From DASTCC01 sp035711465 (GTDB lineage: Bacteria; Acidobacteriota; Vicinamibacteria; Vicinamibacterales; SCN-69-37): DNA of 8,811 bases. The translations under genes and the position numbers were made by a program. Shown one piece after another: positions 5,859 through 8,811 of this stretch (its first letter is position 1; each line of letters opens with the position of its first letter). Below the pieces are notes generated by a model. The model was not told the DNA's origin, searched no databases, and worked only from the letters and a program-made list of their open reading frames with translations. The DNA lies in NCBI GenBank assembly GCA_035711465.1, contig DASTCC010000275.1:1-8811 (forward strand), in the 5' to 3' direction.

Positions 5859-7384
5859 ACCCGTGAGGCCGTGCCGCGCTGTCCGAGCGCGGCGCGGGCG
5901 ATGTCGACGTCGTCGAACGGCAGCGTTCGATCGCCGATGACCTGGTACTTCTCATGACCCTTGCCCGCGATGATCACGAGGTCGCCGGGGAGGGCGGTGC
6001 GGATGGCGAGATCGATCGCCTTGCGGCGATCGGGCTCGGTCGTATGCGGCGTGCCCGGCCGCGCCGGGGCGCCCGGTTCGGCGGGCGGCGCCAGGCCGCG
6101 CAGGATTTCGGCGATGATGCGCGACGGATCCTCGGACCGGGGATTGTCGGACGTCAGCACGACGTAGTCGCTGAGCCGCGCCGCCACCGCGCCCATCAAC
6201 GGACGCTTGGTGCGATCGCGATCGCCGCCGCAGCCGAACACCGTGATCAGGCGTCCTTCGGTGAGCGGCCGCGCGGTCTCGAGCAGATTCTTCAGCGCGT
6301 CGTCGGTGTGCGCGTAGTCGACGACGACGCGAACGTCGTCGGTCGACGACGACACGAGCTGGAATCGGCCGGGCACGCGTTCCAGCCGCGCGATCCCGGT
6401 TTCGATCGCGGACGCCGGCAGCCCGAGCCCGACGGCGGCGGCGACGACGCCGAGGATGTTCTGGACGTTGGGCCGGCCGACGAGCGGCGACCGGATCGAC
6501 AGCGTCCCGCTCGGCGTGTCGACGTCGAAGGCGAGGCCTTCGAGCGACGACTGGATGGCGCGGGCCCGGACGCTGGCCGGCTTGTCGATCGCATACGTGA
6601 TCGCCCCGCTCGCGATCGCGACCAGGTCCTTGCCGCGCGGATCGTCGAGGTTGATCGCCGCGGGCGCGCCGGCGGGCAGCATCTCGAAGAGCCGCCGCTT
6701 GGCGGCGAAGTACTGCTGCATGTCGCCGTGGAAGTCGAGATGGTCGCGGGTGAGGTTCGTGAAGATGGCCGCGGCGAAACGCATGTAGGCGACGCGCTGC
6801 AGGACGAGCGCGTGCGACGACACCTCCATCGCACACGCCTGACAGCCGGCGTCTTTCATCTCGCGGAGCAGCCGCTGCACTTCGGACGCTTCGGGCGTCG
6901 TGTGCGAGGCGTCGCGCTCGTCGGTCGGACGCGGGCCGACGCGCACCGTCACCGTGCCCATCCGGCCGCACGGCATGCCGGCGGCGTCGAACACCGAGGC
7001 GAGCAGATAGGTGCTGGTCGTCTTGCCGTTGGTGCCGGTGACGCCGACGACGGTCAGCGCGTCGCTCGGCCGGCCGTGGTAAATCGCCGACAGCTCGGCC
7101 AGCGCGAGCCGCGCGTCGGCCGTGCGCAGCCAGACAGCGCCGCCGTCGGCGCCGGGCGTCTCCGAGACGATGGCCACCGCGCCGCGCGCCATCGCGTCGG
7201 CCGCGAAGCCGGCGCCGTCGGCGCGGGCGCCGCGAATGGCGACGAACACCGCGCCTGGCGACACCGCCCGCGAATCGTGGACGATGCCGGTGACGGCCGT
7301 CTCGGCCTGACGAGCCGCGGCCACGCGCGCCCGGGCATCGGGCGCCAGCGTGTGCGCGGCGGCGACGAGCGCGCCCAGCGTCAC
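5855..7384 (-). CDS. murE: MurE, UDP-MurNAc-dipeptide:meso-diaminopimelate ligase
   Basis: Adds the third peptide residue to UDP-MurNAc-L-Ala-D-Glu in the cytoplasm. The GTG at 7384 gives 509 residues; it overlaps the ftsI stop as GTGA, and GGTGG lies 6 nt upstream. Earlier starts in this open frame only translate ftsI out of frame. Motifs: HDSR (36-39), P-loop GVTGTNGKTTSTYL (114-127), TTPE (162-165), MEVSSHAL (186-193), TNLTRDHLDFHG (209-220), Lys229 at the carbamylated-Lys position, ERVPGR (335-340), DYAHTDDAL (356-364), DNPRSEDP (413-420) and GKGHEKYQ (474-481). DNPR marks use of meso-diaminopimelate rather than lysine. The HNxxN-equivalent box keeps both Asn (PNVQN, 305-309). A Pro- and Ala-rich stretch (about 432-451) after the DNPR region looks like a loop insertion. 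Confidence 0.97.
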   Translation of the reverse strand: MTLGALVAAAHTLAPDARARVAAARQAETAVTGIVHDSRAVSPGAVFVAIRGARADGAGFAADAMARGAVAIVSETPGADGGAVWLRTADARLALAELSAIYHGRPSDALTVVGVTGTNGKTTSTYLLASVFDAAGMPCGRMGTVTVRVGPRPTDERDASHTTPEASEVQRLLREMKDAGCQACAMEVSSHALVLQRVAYMRFAAAIFTNLTRDHLDFHGDMQQYFAAKRRLFEMLPAGAPAAINLDDPRGKDLVAIASGAITYAIDKPASVRARAIQSSLEGLAFDVDTPSGTLSIRSPLVGRPNVQNILGVVAAAVGLGLPASAIETGIARLERVPGRFQLVSSSTDDVRVVVDYAHTDDALKNLLETARPLTEGRLITVFGCGGDRDRTKRPLMGAVAARLSDYVVLTSDNPRSEDPSRIIAEILRGLAPPAEPGAPARPGTPHTTEPDRRKAIDLAIRTALPGDLVIIAGKGHEKYQVIGDRTLPFDDVDIARAALGQRGTASRV

Positions 7385-8811
7385 CTGGATCCACCGCCCG
7401 CCGGCGCCCGGCGCAGTTCGAGGACGCTCATGGATCCGATCTCGAGCGTCGCGCCGGCCTCCGGCGATTGCTCGACGACGACGCCCTCGCCTTTCATCCG
7501 GACGTAGAGGCCCGCGCCCATCATCACCTTCGTCGCCTCGCGCGCGCTCATGCCGCGCACGTCCGGCACCACGGCGCGATCGGCGCTGGTGGTGCCGACC
7601 GGCACCAGCGTGACCTGTCGCGCCGGCGGTTCCGTCGCCGGCCGCTCGACGGTGCGGAGGATCGGCGGCGCCGGGTGGATCGTTGGCGGCACGCCGGCGT
7701 CGACCAGCGCCGCCTCGGCGATGCGCTTGAAGATCGGCGCCGCGACGGCGCCGCCGTAGACCTGTCCGGCGCGCGGGGTGTCGATGACGACGAGGATGGC
7801 GAACTCCGGGCGGCGTGACGGCACGAACCCAACGAAGGAGGAGTTGCGGTCGGTGTCCGAGTAGCCGCCCGGAATGGCTTTCTTCGCGGTGCCCGTCTTC
7901 CCCGCGACCTGATAGCGATCGAGCTTCGCGGCCTTCGCGGTGCCGCTGTTGACGACCTCTTCGAGGATCGGCGTCATCCACGCGATCGTCGAGGGCGAGG
8001 CGGTCTGTCGCACCACCTTCGGCGCGATCTCTTCGCGCACGCCGTTTCTGACGATCGCGCGCACCAGGTGGGGCTCCATCAGCCGGCCGCCGTTGGCGAT
8101 CGAGCTCATCGCCAGCACCATCTGGATCGGCGTCACGCTGATGGCGTAGCCCATCGACATCGACGCCAGCTCGCTGTCGTTGAGCGCGTCGAGCGGCGTG
8201 ACGATGCCGCCGCTCTCGCCGCGAAACCGCGGCACGTGCGTCTGCCCGAAGCCGTAGCGGCGCGCCCAGCGGCTCATCAGCTCGGCGCCGACCTTCCAGC
8301 CGGCGCGAATCGCGCAGACGTTGCTCGACTTGATGATCGCCTCGCTGAACGTCAGCACGCCGTACTTGTGATCGTCGGTGATCGCCTTGCGGCCCGGCAG
8401 CTTGATGAAGCCCGGGCTGCAGTCGAGCAGCGAGTTCGGCGTCAGCGCCCCGCTCTCGAGCCCGGCGGTCAGGGTCACGATCTTGAACGTCGATCCGGGC
8501 TCGTAGGCGTCCTGAAACGCCGGGATCTTGTAGGTCGAGGGCTCGGACCTGCCGAACGCGTTCGGGTTGAACGACGGATAGCTCGCCATGGCGAGGATCT
8601 CGCCGGTGTGCGGGTCCATCATGATCGCCGTGCCGCCGACGGCGCGGTGCTCGCGGATGCCGGCCGACAGCTCGCGCTCGAGGATGTGCTGGTAACGGAG
8701 GTTGATGGTGAGCTCGACCGTCGCCCCCTGCGTCGGCTCCTGCTGCACGCGCGTGCTGACGCTCTGGCGGCGCGCGTCATGCTGTACCAGCACGACGCCG
8801 CCGGTGCCCTT
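7381..8811 (-). CDS. ftsI: FtsI-type class B penicillin-binding protein with C-terminal PASTA domain (N-terminal part missing)
   Basis: Periplasmic D,D-transpeptidase that cross-links septal peptidoglycan, partner of FtsW. The frame is open to the window edge, leaving 476 visible residues. The transmembrane anchor and most of the dimerisation domain lie upstream. Numbering from the codon at 8811, the transpeptidase motifs are the active-site Ser107 in STFK (107-110), SSN (162-164) and KTGT (305-308), preceded by DPHTGEILAMASYPSFNP (66-83). A Pro-rich linker (about 377-412) leads to one PASTA domain (about 413-468, starting VVPDVRGMSAREA). Such domains are known on SpoVD and PBP2x but absent from E. 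coli FtsI. The gene could be named for SpoVD by architecture, but its place at the head of murE-murF-mraY fits the division PBP. The stop TGA overlaps the murE GTG. Confidence 0.95.
   Translation of the reverse strand, partial: KGTGGVVLVQHDARRQSVSTRVQQEPTQGATVELTINLRYQHILERELSAGIREHRAVGGTAIMMDPHTGEILAMASYPSFNPNAFGRSEPSTYKIPAFQDAYEPGSTFKIVTLTAGLESGALTPNSLLDCSPGFIKLPGRKAITDDHKYGVLTFSEAIIKSSNVCAIRAGWKVGAELMSRWARRYGFGQTHVPRFRGESGGIVTPLDALNDSELASMSMGYAISVTPIQMVLAMSSIANGGRLMEPHLVRAIVRNGVREEIAPKVVRQTASPSTIAWMTPILEEVVNSGTAKAAKLDRYQVAGKTGTAKKAIPGGYSDTDRNSSFVGFVPSRRPEFAILVVIDTPRAGQVYGGAVAAPIFKRIAEAALVDAGVPPTIHPAPPILRTVERPATEPPARQVTLVPVGTTSADRAVVPDVRGMSAREATKVMMGAGLYVRMKGEGVVVEQSPEAGATLEIGSMSVLELRRAPAGGGSR

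Noticed and set aside
7385..7981. N-terminal extension of MurE to 708 residues (possible fusion)
   Set aside because: The extra part is out-of-frame translation of the ftsI 3' end; conserved MurE sequence starts at the GTG at 7384.

Overview
The window is part of a dcw (division and cell wall) gene cluster from a GC-rich bacterium. Seven genes, all on the minus strand, read in the order ftsI (5' end off the window), murE, murF, mraY, murD, ftsW, murG (3' end off the window). MurE carries the DNPR motif typical of meso-diaminopimelate-adding enzymes. Together with the gene order this fits a diderm (Gram-negative type) bacterium with DAP peptidoglycan. The one C-terminal PASTA domain on FtsI, absent from enterobacterial FtsI, and the protein flavour overall suggest Acidobacteriota (perhaps Vicinamibacteria) or a related lineage. 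That assignment is inference from memory, not a search result.

Layout: 8811-7381 ftsI; 7384-5855 murE; 5858-4452 murF; 4452-3376 mraY; 3371-1998 murD; 1997-1665 a 333-bp stretch without a gene; 1664-540 ftsW; 536-1 murG. The first five genes overlap by 1-4 nt or lie 4 nt apart, as expected for one translationally coupled transcript. MurE, MurF and MurD are the consecutive Mur ligases that build UDP-MurNAc-pentapeptide (MurC, which precedes them, is not visible). MraY loads the product on undecaprenyl phosphate to give lipid I, and MurG makes lipid II. FtsW polymerises the glycan at the septum and FtsI cross-links it.

The coding part is ordinary in content. The stretch most worth attention is the gap between murD and ftsW, where a tightly packed operon normally has almost nothing. 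Read as minus-strand RNA it holds a long, nearly perfect inverted repeat (arms 1787-1813 and 1882-1909, extendable to 1772-1920) that folds into a three-way-junction shape. Next comes a hairpin with a C(UCCG)G tetraloop (1765-1784) that competes with the base of the long stem. A 12-bp GC hairpin (1727-1757) and a small hairpin (1692-1704) follow before the ftsW start. Three G.U wobble pairs in these stems would be A.C mismatches on the other strand, so the sequence itself favours an RNA in the direction of the operon. I read this as a candidate structured leader or processing element controlling ftsW-murG. It does not match an RNA family I can name.

A second, milder point is that MurD and MurF both differ from E. 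coli at positions of the conserved HNxxN box, and MurD also lacks the usual Arg after the HR-motif His. No mobile element, CRISPR array, tRNA or rRNA was seen.
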